This document shows, piece after piece, positions 22,550-35,968 of a stretch of 64,000 nucleotides of DNA. The notes under the pieces are model-generated. The model made no database searches. It was not told where the DNA came from and worked only from the letters and a program-made list of their open reading frames with translations. Location: contig NC_088106.1 of assembly GCF_036370855.1 (NCBI RefSeq), forward strand, positions 31,944,501 to 32,008,500, given 5' to 3'. Within the stretch, counting starts at the first letter, position 1; every line of letters begins with the position of its first letter. The position numbers and the translations under genes were made by a program. The DNA comes from Dromaius novaehollandiae (Eukaryota > Chordata > Aves > Casuariiformes > Dromaiidae).

Positions 22550-24530
22550 TGCAATCACAGAACCACGGAGGTGGGAAGGGACCTCTGGAGGTGGCCTAGC
22601 ACGCCGTGTCCAGGGAGCTCTTGAGTAGCTCCAAGCAGGGGGACTCCACCAGCTCTCCGGGCAAGCTGTGGCCCTCTTGGATCACCCTCACAATAAAAAG
22701 GCTTCTTCTGAGCTTCACATGCAATTGCCTGTATTGCAGTTTGTGCCCCTGGCCTCTTGCCCTGTCACTCTGCACCACGGAGAGGAATCTGGCTGCGTCT
22801 TCTTTACTCCCTCCCATCAGCTCTTTCCACACGGGCAGCAGATCCCTGCTGAGCCTCCGGCACGCTAAGCAATCGCAGCTCTCTCTGCCTCTCCTCACAC
22901 TGGAGGTGCTGCAGGCCCTTCATCATCTTCACGGCTCTTGGCTGCACTCGCTCCACTCCAGACGCCCTGCGCCCCGCCGGCGGTGCTCGGCGGCCGCTGC
23001 CCTGTGCCAGAGTGGCCGCGGCGAGCGGCCGCCCCGGGCAGCCCAGCCGGTCCCACCTGCCCCGTGGCCCCCAGCCGCAGCTCTTTGGAGAAAGCAGGGC
23101 CGCAGTCATCAGCTTTGCTGGGGGTAGCTGGGGCTTGCTCCCCCCGGTCCCACGGCCCAGAGCTAGAGCCCACGGGGAGTCCGGGGACCATCACCATCGG
23201 GGCTGCCAGGGCAGCAGAGTTACAGAACGGTTGAGGTTGGAAGGGACCTTTCTAGATCACCTAGCCAACCTCCAGTTACATCTCAACTTCAGGGTGGGCC
23301 AGCCTTAGGGAAATCCCTTGGCCTGTGCTTCCCCCCAAGATGCTTTGGCAAACCACAGGATCACCAAATCACAGAATGGTTGGGGTTGGAAGGGACCTCT
23401 GCAGAGCCTCTAGTCCAGCCTCTAGTCCTAGCTGACACCACATGCTCAAGCAGGGTCATCTAGAGCAGCTTACCCAGCACCCTGTCCAGGAAGCTTTGCA
23501 ATAGCTGCAAGGATTGAGATGCCACGACGACTCTGGGCAACCTCTTGCAGTGCTCTGGCACCCTCACACGAGGAAAGTTGTTCCTTCTGTTCAGACGCAA
23601 TTTCCTCTGTTTTCGTTGGTGCCCATTGCCTCTCATCCGATCACTGGGCAGCACAGAAGGGGGCCTGGTGCCATCCTCTTTACACCCTCCCCTCAGATAT
23701 TTATCGGCATCGATAAGATTCCTCCCATCAGCCTTCGCTCCTCCAGGCTCCACAGGCCCAGCTCTCCCAGCCTTTCCTCACAGCAGAGATGCTCCAGTCC
23801 CTTCCTCCTCTTCGGAGCCCTTCGCTGCACTCGCTCCACTAGCTCCATACATGTCTTGTACTGCGGAGCTCCAAACTGGACACAGTACGCCAGGGCTGGC
23901 CTCAGCAGGGCAGCTGAGGAGAGCACATCACCTCCCTGGACCTGCTGGCAAGGCTCTGCTCTTCCTCATGCAGCCCAGGACGCCATTGGCCACCTTTGCC
24001 ACAAGGGCCCATTGCTGGCTCATGGTCCACTTGTTGCCCCCCAGGACTCCCAGGTCCTGCTCGGCAGAGCTGCTTTCCAGCAGGTCGGCTCACACCATCT
24101 ACTGGTATGTGGGGTTAGTCCTCCCCAGGGGCAGGACTCTTCTGCACTTCCCTTGAGTGAACTTCAGCAGGTTCCTCTCTGCCCATTTCTCCGCACGGGC
24201 GAGGTCCCTCTCAATGGCAGCACAGGCCTCTGCTGCATGAGCCACTCCTCCCTGTGTCTGACCAGGAAACTTGCTGAGGGTACACTCTGTCCCTTCATCC
24301 AGGTCATTTATGAATGAGTTGAACAGGACTGGAACAGACAGTTGAACAGGAGAAGTGTCAAAAGCTTTCCTGAAGTTGGCATGAACAACAGACATCACCG
24401 CTCTCCCTTCATCTACCCAGCCAGTCATTCCATCATAGGAGGCATCAGCTTGCTTAAGCTTGATTTTCCCTTGGTGAATCCATGCTGACTACTCCTCACC
24501 CCCTTCTTGTCCTTTACACGCCTGGAGTCA
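22550..24530 (-). mobile_element. CR1 cluster A, unit 3
   Basis: It has the same pieces. It has AAAGTTGTTCC near 23,575, shared with units 4 to 6, where units 0 to 2 have AAAGCTGTTCC. This marker splits the array into left and right halves. Confidence 0.85.
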
Positions 24531-25234
24531 TTTCACCCCAGCAGGCCATCAGGCGGGACAGTGCCAGGGCGCTTGGGGCAGGGCACCGCAAAGGCCTTGG
24601 GCCAAGCATGCTTGGAAGGAAGGAGAAAATGCAGCGTGGACAAGAAATCCTTGGCAGGACCTGGAGAGTCCTCTGCCTCTTCCCCAGTCCTCTTCCTACA
24701 CCCAGGAGGCCGAGGTTGGTGTCAGCCTTGGAGGGGGACAAAGGGACATGCTGTCCCCCAGGGACTCGGCACGCCAGGAGCAAACCACAAAGGTGCTGCC
24801 TGAGGTCACCATCCTGCAGACACTGCTGGAGCAGCCCAGGAAGCCGTGAGCTCCTGGAGATGAGGCCAAGCCCCACTGGGAAGGTCGGAGCCCCCAGGAC
24901 CCTGCCTGCTTCTTTGCGCCCTGCCCCATTGTTCCCAGGAGATGGGCCAGGCACAGGCATGAGCAGGCTGCACCAGGCAGTGCCGCTGGAGACCACTTGA
25001 GATATGGCCAGTCCTCCCAGTCTGCGCACTATTGATGACGCCTAGGCAGGGCTTTGCTTTTTCCCTCTTATGTCAAATACACCCCCAGACTCTTGAAAAC
25101 TTTGATTTTTGGAAAAAAAACCCTCCTTGAACTCCTCAATGCAGAAGAGGCATTCTTACGGTGCTGGGTTAGGGGGTGGAGGAAAGAGAGGGAAAGTGAC
25201 GCTGCTCTCTTGAGTGGAAAAAGCTGTCCAGTTC

Positions 25235-25513
25235 AAAAACACAACTCTGGCTGGATTTGGCCCCACTGATGGTTGCAAGAATTCGACTTGAATTCAACAA
25301 TGCCACCTACGTCGCCTTCTGCATGCACAGGTTCTGCTTTGGCTGTATCTGGCCAAGTGCCCGCTCTGCCAGCGGCCTTTCAACTCCATCCTCCACATGG
25401 TGCGAGCTGACAACGACTTCCAGGAGTACCGCGTGGGGCACTCCGATAGCAGCTCCTCCGATGGCCATGAAGGAGGGAGATACCGTTCACACTGTGCGGC
25501 AAGGAGGCGGCAA
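25235..25513 (+). pseudogene. Relic of the TOPORS-like gene, unit 3
   Basis: It has the same deletion. A private C-to-T change near 25,398 creates an ATG directly before the resumed frame RADNDFQEYRV; this is probably chance. Confidence 0.8.
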
Positions 25514-25629
25514 GAGGCGGTCATGCCAGGATGTACCAAGAGTGCAGAGTGCTGCCAGGGTGCTCAGACCTCATTTCCCCATCCTCAAACCATGCTGACC
25601 ACTCCCAAACGCCTTCTGGGCCTTCATAT

Positions 25630-27476
25630 GTTTGCAATTGCCTGTATTGCAGTTTGTGCCCCTGGCCTCTTGCCCTGTCACTCTGCACCACGGAGAGGAA
25701 TCTGGCTGCGTCTTCTTTACTCCCTCCCATCAGCTCTTTCCACACGGGCAGCAGATCCCCGCTGAGCCTCCGGCACGCTAAGCAATCGCAGCTCTCTCTG
25801 CCTCTCCTCACACTGGAGGTGCTGCAGGCCCTTCATCATCTTCACGGCTCTTGGCTGCACTCGCTCCACTCCAGCCCCGTCTCTCCGGCCTGGGGAGCCC
25901 AGCATGGGACACAGCCCTCCAGACGGGGCTCCCCAGGGCCAAGTGGAGGGCAAGGATCCCTTCCCTGCCCCTGCTGGCAAGGCTCCTGCCAACGCTGCCC
26001 AGCACGCTGCTGCCCTTCCCTGCTGCCAGGGCACAGCGTGGGCTCACCTTCACCTTGGGGGGCACCAGCAGCCCCAGCTGCTTCCCTGCAAAGCTGCTTG
26101 CCAGCCCGGTGGCCCACAGCCTCTGCTGCTGTACGGGCTGATTCCTCCCCGGCAGCAGCACTTGGCATTTCCCCGAGCTCAGCTTCCGGAGGTTCCCGGC
26201 AGCCCATTTCTCCAGCCTGTCGAGGGCCCGCCGAATGGCGGCACAGCCAACAGGGGCCTCGAGCCCTCCTGCCCGCTTGCGACCGACCTCCTCCAGGCTT
26301 GCCGCAGACTTGCACTCTGTCCCATCCTCCAGGTCTTTGATGCAGGTGTTCATCAGCGGTGGCCCCAGGACCCACCCCGGGGTCCTCCACTAGCGGCTGG
26401 CCCCCAGCTGGCCTCGGTGCCGCTGCTCACAAGCCTCTGCGCGCCACAGTTCAGCTGGGTTGCAGTCCACCTCCCCGTCCGTTTCCCAAACCCAGGCTTC
26501 ATCCCGTTGTCTGGGGGGATGTGATAGGCGGCAGGCCCCAAAAGCCTTACAGAAGTCAGGGCAAACAACACCCACTGCTCTCCGCTCGCCCACCAAGCCA
26601 GGCATCCCCTCACAGAAGGCTGTCAGGATGCTCAGGCCTCATTTCCCCCTCCTCAAGCCGTGCTGACCACTCCCAAACGCCGCCTGGGCCTTCACGTGTT
26701 TGCAGCTGTGTCCATGATGATTTGCTCCACGGCCTTCCCAGTCATCGAGGGGAGCCTGACTGGTGCGTAGCGTTGGGGCGCAGCCAGGGCCGGCCGTTGC
26801 CTGGGGATGGGGAGCTGGGAGCCGAGGGCAGTAACACCTCCCGGCAGGGCAGGGGCCTCGCCAGCCAGGCCCCGTCCCACCGTAGCGCCCCAGCGAGGCG
26901 AGCAGGGCAGAGCCAGGCATCATGCCAGCATCGACCGAGAGTGCAGAGCATCAGGTGTGTTTGCGGAGACGAGGCTGGACCAAGGTCAAGCCGGGAAGTG
27001 AGTCTGCAGGTGCGGGCTGGGATCGACGGGGCCCGCAGCCGGGCATGGGCATGCCGGTGGCTGAGCTGGAGACCAGCCCTCCTCCCGCACAGCTCAGGCA
27101 GGCACTGAAGGCCACGGGCTGAGCTGAAATGGGCTTTGGGGCCCACGGGCAGCGTGTGGGGGAGGCCCCAGGGGAGGCTGCTGCGAGGCCATGGAGGCCA
27201 AGGAGTGCACACAAGGCCCTCACATGTACTTCCCTGCACCCCCTTTCTTCCCTTCTTCAAGACAGCTTTCTGCCACTCCCCAGCAGCCTCCCCGCATCGC
27301 CAGGACCTCTCAGAGATGATCCGCAGTGGCCTCGCAGTGATATCGGCCAGCTCGCCCACCACTCGTGGCTCAGCATCTCGTCAAGCCCCGTGCATTTGTG
27401 TATGCGCAGTCTGGTGAAACCTTCCCTAACATGATCCTCCTGCACCAAGGAGAAGGAGCTCCTGACATGCCCAGGC
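25630..27476 (-). mobile_element. CR1 cluster B, unit 3
   Basis: It has the same structure and the six-G state, with CCGTAGCGCC near 26,881 shared with unit 5. Confidence 0.75.
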
Positions 27477-27886
27477 TCTGGCCAAGCTCCACTTCTTTTC
27501 AAAACACCCCCCCCAACACACAACTGCGCAATGCAGCACATGAGTTTTCATGGTGCCTGGCTGGGGGGAAAGGTGGCTCTCTGGAAGAAAAGGGGGTCCA
27601 CTTCACCACCACAGCTCTGCCTGGATTTGGCCACCCGGAGGGTTGGCAGCGTTTGACTTGACCTCTGCCGAAAGAGGAGAGGACGAGAAATAGCTCGGCA
27701 ACTCTGAGCTTTGCACAGACGTCCAGCCCACAACTGCCGGTGCAGCCAAGGCAAAGCCGGGCACAGCCCCAAGCAGCAACAGCCCCACGCGGAAAGAGCC
27801 CAAGCAAACGCCGAGGGCTGAAGCCTGCTCTCCAAGGGACTGTGCAAGCCCAGGGCTGCTCCCGCAGCCTGGGCGTCTTTGGGGTG

Positions 27887-28217
27887 TGGCCCCGAGAGCC
27901 CTGTGACGTCACCAGAGAGTTCCTGTGACTCCCGTGACATCACCGCTTGGAGGCAGCCGCACAGTGGGGACCCCCGCACTTAGCCCCAAGCTCCGCGCTG
28001 GGTGGCACGCGAGGCGTCCAGGGCCCGGCAGGGTCACGGCTTTGCGTTTGGGGCTTTGCTCTGCGGCCAGCAGCAGCTCTGCCTGGCTGACTCGGGGGCT
28101 GTGGACCCCGCGCGGCTGCTGTCCCGCGGCCGGGGGCGCCCAGAGGGTGCCAAGAGCGTTGGGGAGCCCTGAAGGTGCGTGGGGTGTTCCCCGTTGTGCA
28201 CGGACTGACGTGTGCAG
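27887..28217 (+). promoter_or_regulatory. CRE promoter and 5' noncoding exon of copy 4
   Basis: The CRE is at 27,904-27,911, the second CRE-like site is retained, and the donor follows 28,217. Confidence 0.5.
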
Positions 28218-28639
28218 GTGAGCGGTGCTGCTGCAAGGCAGGCAGGCAGCGTGGGCGGCAGTGGCGGGTGCGGGCACTGCTTGGGACTGCCTCGATGCAA
28301 CGCTTCAGGGCGAGGATGGGGGAGAAGAAGTGCCCCCTCACCCCGTAGCCCACCTGCTGCCTTTGCCCCAGCCTGCCTTGCCCTGGCTGGCTGGGGACGA
28401 CCTTCCCCCGGGACCTCCCCTGCTCCAGGGGAAGCATTGCTGGGCAAAGCCAGAGCCGGAGGGCAGTCTTTTAGGGGGGCCTTTACACTGCCTCGCAAAT
28501 GGCGCTTCTGCTGCTTCCTTGCAGCCTTCAAGAAGCCTGGGCAGCTCTTTGGCTCTCCACCTCCACAGCTTTCCTGCTTTCTCCTCTCTTTTGTCTCCAG
28601 GAAAGGTCACGAGCTCCAGGTCTCTCTCCTTTGTAGAAC

Positions 28640-29599
28640 ATGACCTCGTCAGAAGAAAAACTTCCAGGCGGCAGTGGTGGCTCTTCCCCTGGCGCCAGCA
28701 CCAGCCGGCTGCCTCAGGCAACACCAGGAGATGCCTCTGAAGACCTGCTGTGCACCATCTGCCTGGACACAGTGGACAACGCCGCCTACGTCGCCTTCTG
28801 CATGCACAGGTTCTGCTTTGGCTGTATCCGGCAGTGGTCAGCCACCAGAGCCCAGTGCCCGCTCTGCCAGCGGCCCTTCAGCTCCATCCTCCACACCGTG
28901 CGAGCTGACGACGACTTCCAGGAGTACCGCGTGCAGCGCTCCGACAGCAGCTCGTCCCATGGCTGGCGAGGAGGGAGATCGGGTTCCCGCTCTGCGGCAA
29001 GGAGGCGGCACCGCTCGTCAGCGCCCCGGCACAGCAGCTCCTCCTCCAGCAGCGACAGTGGCCACGCTGGGTCCCCCGAGAGGGCCCGAAGCAGGTCTCC
29101 GAGGCGCCACCACCATGACCACAGCCGGCTTCAGCACGTAGCGAGGGGCTACGACTTCCCCAGGAGGAGCAGGCGGCGACGGAGCAGGGCTCAGGCCACT
29201 GCTCCTGCCAGCCCTTGGGAAAGATCCCGAGCCGGGGGCCGATTGCGGCGCAGGTCGCACAGCACTGATGGCAGCAGGAGACAGGAAGCAGCTTCTGCAG
29301 GCTGGCACCAGCATGCCTCCCCGTCGTGGGGCCACCAGGCCCCTGGGCAGGAGGATGCTCCCGGGCCCTCCTACGCCAGCTCTGCTTGGGCTCCTGCGCC
29401 AGCAGCTTCTCGCGGGGAAACCTCAGCGAGCTCTGCCCAGGAGCTGGCCAGCTCTGCCCCCGCAGCGCACAGCCTGTCCCCGGCGCGGGGCCAAGCACAG
29501 CAGGAGCAGCAAAGGGGCCGCAGCAGCAGAAGGCAGCGCGGAAGACACGCGGAGCCTTCGCCTGCCCGGGAGAGCCATCGCAGCAGGTCCCCCAGGTGA
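28640..29599 (+). CDS. TOPORS-like RING/RS protein, copy 4 (truncated at codon 320)
   Basis: The same TGA as in copies 0 and 3 occurs here at 29,597-29,599, giving 319 residues; the old frame would run to 29,746. It differs from copy 3 by S280 and A304, so the shared stop sits on a slightly different background. This fits either duplication followed by change, or gene conversion. The RING is intact. Confidence 0.8.
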   Translation: MTSSEEKLPGGSGGSSPGASTSRLPQATPGDASEDLLCTICLDTVDNAAYVAFCMHRFCFGCIRQWSATRAQCPLCQRPFSSILHTVRADDDFQEYRVQRSDSSSSHGWRGGRSGSRSAARRRHRSSAPRHSSSSSSSDSGHAGSPERARSRSPRRHHHDHSRLQHVARGYDFPRRSRRRRSRAQATAPASPWERSRAGGRLRRRSHSTDGSRRQEAASAGWHQHASPSWGHQAPGQEDAPGPSYASSAWAPAPAASRGETSASSAQELASSAPAAHSLSPARGQAQQEQQRGRSSRRQRGRHAEPSPARESHRSRSPR

Positions 29600-29879
29600 G
29601 GCGACGAGCAGGCCCCCTCGGGCAGCACCGAGCGCCGTCGATGGGGTCGACTCCAGCACAGCCGGGATTTCTCCAGGGAAAGGCACGGAGCAAGGCGCTC
29701 ATCCCGGCGGAGGTCCCGCAGCCATCCCAGGCGCAGGGGCTGGTAGGACACCGTGTGAAAGGAGCCAGCCCAAAGCTCACCCCTTGCCAGTGCACTCCAG
29801 GGCAGTGGAATTTCTCCAAAGGAGAGCTCACTTGGAGGAGCTGTCCTTTCACAAAGCCATCCTCTCATCTCCCTCTGTG

Positions 29880-31860
29880 TGCAATCACAGAACCACAGAG
29901 GTGGGAAGGGACCTCTGGAGGTGGCCTAGCACGCCGTGTCCAGGGAGCTCTTGAGTAGCTCCAAGCAGGGGGACTCCACCAGCTCTCCGGGCAAGCTGTG
30001 GCCCTCTTGGATCACCCTCACAATAAAAAGGCTTCTTCTGAGCTTCACATGCAATTGCCTGTATTGCAGTTTGTGCCCCTGGCCTCTTGCCCTGTCACTC
30101 TGCACCACGGAGAGGAATCTGGCTGCGTCTTCTTTACTCCCTCCCATCAGCTCTTTCCACACGGGCAGCAGATCCCTGCTGAGCCTCCGGCACGCTAAGC
30201 AATCGCAGCTCTCTCTGCCTCTCCTCACACTGGAGGTGCTGCAGGCCCTTCATCATCTTCACGGCTCTTGGCTGCACTCGCTCCACTCCAGACGCCCTGC
30301 GCCCCGCCGGCGGTGCTCGGCGGCCGCTGCCCTGTGCCAGAGTGGCCGCGGCGAGCGGCCGCCCCGGGCAGCCCAGCCGGTCCCACCTGCCCCGTGGCCC
30401 CCAGCCGCAGCTCTTTGGAGAAAGCAGGGCCGCAGTCATCAGCTTTGCTGGGGGTAGCTGGGGCTTGCTCCCCCCGGTCCCACGGCCCAGAGCTAGAGCC
30501 CACGGGGAGTCCGGGGACCATCACCGTCGGGGCTGCCAGGGCAGCAGAGTTACAGAACGGTTGAGGTTGGAAGGGACCTTTCTAGATCACCTAGCCAACC
30601 TCCAGTTACATCTCAACTTCAGGGTGGGCCAGCCTTAGGGAAATCCCTTGGCCTGTGCTTCCCCCCAAGATGCTTTGGCAAACCACAGGATCACCAAATC
30701 ACAGAATGGTTGGGGTTGGAAGGGACCTCTGCAGAGCCTCTAGTCCAGCCTCTAGTCCTAGCTGACACCACATGCTCAAGCAGGGTCATCTAGAGCAGCT
30801 TACCCAGCACCCTGTCCAGGAAGCTTTGCAATAGCTGCAAGGATTGAGATGCCACGACGACTCTGGGCAACCTCTTGCAGTGCTCTGGCACCCTCACACG
30901 AGGAAAGTTGTTCCTTCTGTTCAGACGCAATTTCCTCTGTTTTCGTTGGTGCCCATTGCCTCTCATCCGATCACCGGGCAGCACAGAAGGGGGCCTGGTG
31001 CCATCCTCTTTACACCCTCCCCTCAGATATTTATCGGCATCGATAAGATTCCTCCCATCAGCCTTCGCTCCTCCAGGCTCCACAGGCCCAGCTCTCCCAG
31101 CCTTTCCTCACAGCAGAGATGCTCCAGTCCCTTCCTCCTCTTCGGAGCCCTTCGCTGCACTCGCTCCACTAGCTCCATACATGTCTTGTACTGCGGAGCT
31201 CCAAACTGGACACAGTACGCCAGGGCTGGCCTCAGCAGGGCAGCTGAGGAGAGCACATCACCTCCCTGGACCTGCTGGCAAGGCTCTGCTCTTCCTCATG
31301 CAGCCCAGGACGCCATTGGCCACCTTTGCCACAAGGGCCCATTGCTGGCTCATGGTCCACTTGTTGCCCCCCAGGACTCCCAGGTCCTGCTCGGCAGAGC
31401 TGCTTTCCAGCAGGTCGGCTCACACCATCTACTGGTATGTGGGGTTAGTCCTCCCCAGGGGCAGGACTCTTCTGCACTTCCCTTGAGTGAACTTCAGCAG
31501 GTTCCTCTCTGCCCATTTCTCCGCACGGGCGAGGTCCCTCTCAATGGCAGCACAGGCCTCTGCTGCATGAGCCACTCCTCCCTGTGTCTGACCAGGAAAC
31601 TTGCTGAGGGTACACTCTGTCCCTTCATCCAGGTCATTTATGAATGAGTTGAACAGGACTGGAACAGACAGTTGAACAGGAGAAGTGTCAAAAGCTTTCC
31701 TGAAGTTGGCATGAACTACAGACACCACCGCTCTCCCTTCATCTACCCAGCCAGTCATTCCATCATAGGAGGCATCAGCTTGCTTAAGCTTGATTTTCCC
31801 TTGGTGAATCCATGCTGACTACTCCTCACCCCCTTCTTGTCCTTTACACGCCTGGAGTCA
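29880..31860 (-). mobile_element. CR1 cluster A, unit 4
   Basis: It has the same pieces, the AAAGTTGTTCC state, and a private ATCACCGGGC near 30,970 where the others read ATCACTGGGC. Confidence 0.85.
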
Positions 31861-32564
31861 TTTCACCCCAGAAGGCCATCAGGCGGGACGGTGCCAGGGC
31901 GCTTGGGGCAGGGCACCGCAAAGGCCTTGGGCCAAGCATGCTTGGAAGGAAGGAGAAAATGCAGCGTGGACAAGAAATCCTTGGCAGGACCTGGAGAGCC
32001 CTCTGCCTCTTCCCCAGTCCTCTTCCTACACCCAGGAGGCCGAGGTTGGTGTCAGCCTTGGAGGGGGACAAAGGGACATGCTGTCCCCCAGGGACTCGGC
32101 ACGCCAGGAGCAAACCACAAAGGTGCTGCCTGAGGTCACCATCCTGCAGACACTGCTGGAGCAGCCCAGGAAGCCGTGAGCTCCTGGAGATGAGGCCAAG
32201 CCCCACTGGGAAGGTCGGAGCCCCCAGGACCCTGCCTGCTTCTTTGCACCCTGCCCCATTGTTCCCAGGAGATGGGCCAGGCACAGGCATGAGCAGGCTG
32301 CACCAGGCAGTGCCGCTGGAGACCACTTGAGATATGGCCAGTCCTCCCAGTCTGCGCACTATTGATGACGCCTAGGCAGGGCTTTGCTTTTTCCCTCTTA
32401 TGTCAAATACACCCCCAGACTCTTGAAAACTTTGATTTTTGGAAAAAAAACCCTCCTTGAACTCCTCAATGCAGAAGAGGCATTCTTACGGTGCTGGGTT
32501 AGGGGGTGGAGGAAAGAGAGGGAAAGTGACGCTGCTCTCTTGAGTGGAAAAAGCTGTCCAGTTC

Positions 32565-32843
32565 AAAAACACAACTCTGGCTGGATTTGGCCCCACTGAT
32601 GGTTGCAAGAATTCGACTTGAATTCAACAATGCCACCTACGTCGCCTTCTGCATGCACAGGTTCTGCTTTGGCTGTATCTGGCCAAGTGCCCGCTCTGCC
32701 AGCGGCCTTTCAACTCCATCCTCCACACGGTGCGAGCTGACAACGACTTCCAGGAGTACCGCGTGGGGCACTCCGATAGCAGCTCCTCCGATGGCCATGA
32801 AGGAGGGAGATACCGTTCACACTGTGCGGCAAGGAGGCGGCAA
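32565..32843 (+). pseudogene. Relic of the TOPORS-like gene, unit 4
   Basis: It has the same deletion and frameshift as the other units. Confidence 0.8.
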
Positions 32844-32959
32844 GAGGCGGTCATGCCAGGATGTACCAAGAGTGCAGAGTGCTGCCAGGGTGCTCAGACC
32901 TCATTTCCCCATCCTCAAACCATGCTGACCACTCCCAAACGCCTTCTGGGCCTTCATAT

Positions 32960-34806
32960 GTTTGCAATTGCCTGTATTGCAGTTTGTGCCCCTGGCCTCT
33001 TGCCCTGTCACTCTGCACCATGGAGAGGAATCTGGCTGCGTCTTCTTTACTCCCTCCCATCAGCTCTTTCCACACGGGCAGCAGATCCCCGCTGAGCCTC
33101 CGGCACGCTAAGCAATCGCAGCTCTCTCTGCCTCTCCTCACACTGGAGGTGCTGCAGGCCCTTCATCATCTTCACGGCTCTTGGCTGCACTCGCTCCACT
33201 CCAGCCCCGTCTCTCTGGCCTGGGGAGCCCAGCATGGGACACAGCCCTCCAGACGGGGCTCCCCAGGGCCAAGTGGAGGGCAAGGATCCCTTCCCTGCCC
33301 CTGCTGGCAAGGCTCCTGCCAACGCTGCCCAGCACGCTGCTGCCCTTCCCTGCTGCCAGGGCACAGCGTGGGCTCACCTTCACCTTGGGGGGCACCAGCA
33401 GCCCCAGCTGCTTCCCTGCAAAGCTGCTTGCCAGCCCGGTGGCCCACAGCCTCTGCTGCTGTACGGGCTGATTCCTCCCCGGTGGCAGCACTTGGCATTT
33501 CCCTGAGCTCAGCTTCCGGAGGTTCCCGGCAGCCCGTTTCTCCAGCCTGTCGAGGGCCCGTCGAATGGCGGCACAGCCAACAGGGGCCTCGAGCCCTCCT
33601 GCCCGCTTGCGACCGACCTCCTCCAGGCTTGCCGCAGACTTGCACTCTGTCCCATCCTCCAGGTCTTTGATGCAGGTGTTCATCAGCGGTGGCCCCAGGA
33701 CCCACCCCGGGGTCCTCCACTAGCGGCTGGCCCCCAGCTGGCCTCGGTGCCGCTGCTCACAAGCCTCTGCGCGCCACAGTTCAGCTGGGTTGCAGTCCAC
33801 CTCCCCATCCGTTTCCCAAACCCAGGCTTCATCCCGTTGTCTGGGGGGATGTGATGGGCGGCAGGCCCCAAAAGCCTTACGGAAGTCAGGGCAAACAACA
33901 CCCACTGCTCTCCGCTCGCCCACCAAGCCAGGCATCCCCTCACAGAAGGCTGTCAGGATGCTCAGGCCTCATTTCCCCCTCCTCAAGCCGTGCTGACCAC
34001 TCCCAAACGCCGCCTGGGCCTTCACGTGTTTGCAGCTGTGTCCATGATGATTTGCTCCACGGCCTTCCCAGTCATCGAGGGGAGCCTGACTGGTGCGTAG
34101 CGTTGGGGCGCAGCCAGGGCCGGCCGTCGCCTGGGGATGGGGAGCTGGGAGCCGAGGGCAATAACACCTCCCGGCAGGGCAGGGGCCTCGCCAGCCAGGC
34201 CCCGTCCCACCGCAGCGCCCCAGCGAGGCGAGCAGGGCAGAGCCAGGCATCATGCCAGCATCGACCGAGAGTGCAGAGCATCAGGTGTGTTTGCGGAGAC
34301 GAGGCTGGACCAAGGTCAAGCCGGGAAGTGAGTCTGCAGGTGCGGGCTGGGATCGACGGGGCCCACAGCCGGGCATGGGCATGCCGGTGGCTGAGCTGGA
34401 GACCAGCCCTCCTCCCGCACAGCTCAGGCAGGCACTGAAGGCCACGGGCTGAGCTGAAATGGGCTTCGGGGCCCACGGGCAGCGTGTGGGGGAGGCCCCA
34501 GGGGAGGCTGCTGCGAGGCCATGGAGGCCAAGGAGTGCACACAAGGCCCTCACATGTACTTCCCTGCACCCCCTTTCTTCCCTTCTTCAAGACAGCTTTC
34601 TGCCACTCCCCAGCAGCCTCCCCGCATCGCCAGGACCTCTCGGAGATGATCGGCAGTGGCATCACAGTGATACCGGCCAGCTCTCCCAGCACTCGTGGCT
34701 CAGCATCTCGTCAAGCCCCGTGCATTTGTGTATGCGCAGTCTGGTGAAACCTTCCCTAACATGATCCTCCTGCACCAAGGAGAAGGAGCTCCTGACATGC
34801 CCAGGC
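32960..34806 (-). mobile_element. CR1 cluster B, unit 4
   Basis: It has the same structure and the six-G state. Several private changes fall within 34,640-34,690. Confidence 0.75.
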
Positions 34807-35215
34807 TCTGGCCAAGCTCCACTTCTTTTCAAAACACCCCCCCAACACACAACTGCGCAATGCAGCACATGAGTTTTCATGGTGCCTGGCTGGGGGGAAA
34901 GGTGGCTCTCTGGAAGAAAAGGGGGTCCACTTCACCACCACAGCTCTGCCTGGATTTGGCCACCCGGAGGGTTGGCAGCGTTTGACTTGACCTCTGCCGA
35001 AAGAGGAGAGGACGAGAAATAGCTCGGCAACTCTGAGCTTTGCACAGATGTCCAGCCCACGACTGCCGGTGCAGCCAAGGCAAAGCCGGGCACAGGCCCA
35101 AGCAGCAACAGCCCCACGCGGAAAGAGCCCAAGCAAACACCAAGGGCTGAAGCCTGCTCTCCAAGGGACTGTGCAAGCCCAGGGCTGCTCCCGCAGCCTG
35201 GGCGTCTTTGGGGTG

Positions 35216-35546
35216 TGGCCCCGACAGCCCTGTGACGTCACCAGAGAGTTCCTGTGACTCCCGTGACATCACCGCTTGGAGGCAGCCGCACAGTGGGGAC
35301 CCCCGCACTTAGCCCCAAGCTCCGCGCTGGGTGGCACGCGAGGCGTCCAGGGCCCGGCAGGGTCACGGCTTTGCGTTTGGGGCTTTGCTCTGCGGCCAGC
35401 AGCAGCTCTGCCTGGCTGACTCGGGGGCTGTGGACCCCGCGCGGCTGCTGTCCCGCGGCCGGGGGCGCCCAGAGGGTGCCAAGAGCGTTGGGGAGCCCTG
35501 AAGGTGCGCGGGGTGTTCCCCGTTGTGCACGGACTGACGTGTGCAG
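35216..35546 (+). promoter_or_regulatory. CRE promoter and 5' noncoding exon of copy 5
   Basis: The CRE is at 35,233-35,240, the second CRE-like site is retained, and the donor follows 35,546. Confidence 0.5.
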
Positions 35547-35968
35547 GTGAGCGGTGCTGCTGCAAGGCAGGCAGGCAGCGTGGGCGGCAGTGGCGGGTGC
35601 GGGCACTGCTTGGGACTGCCTCGATGCAACGCTTCAGGGCGAGGATGGGGGAGAAGAAGTGCCCCCTCACCCCGTAGCCCACCTGCTGCCTTTGCCCCAG
35701 CCTGCCTTGCCCTGGCTGGCTGGGGACGACCTTCCCCCGGGACCTCCCCTGCTCCAGGGGAAGCATTGCTGGGCAAAGCCAGAGCTGGAGGGCAGTCTTT
35801 TAGGGGGGCCTTTACACTGCCTCGCAAATGGCGCTTCTGCTGCTTCCTTGCAGCCTTCAAGAAGCCTGGGCAGCTCTTTGGCTCTCCACCTCCACAGCTT
35901 TCCTGCTTTCTCCTCTCTTTTGTCTCCAGGAAAGGTCACGAGCTCCAGGTCTCTCTCCTTTGTAGAAC

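Larger units (their letters stand above)
21986..29315 (+). repeat. Array unit 3 (7330 bp)
   Basis: This is the longest unit. A C run near 27,507-27,514 has eight Cs instead of seven, which explains the extra base. Its relic copy carries CACATGGTG where the others have CACACGGTG. Confidence 0.95.
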
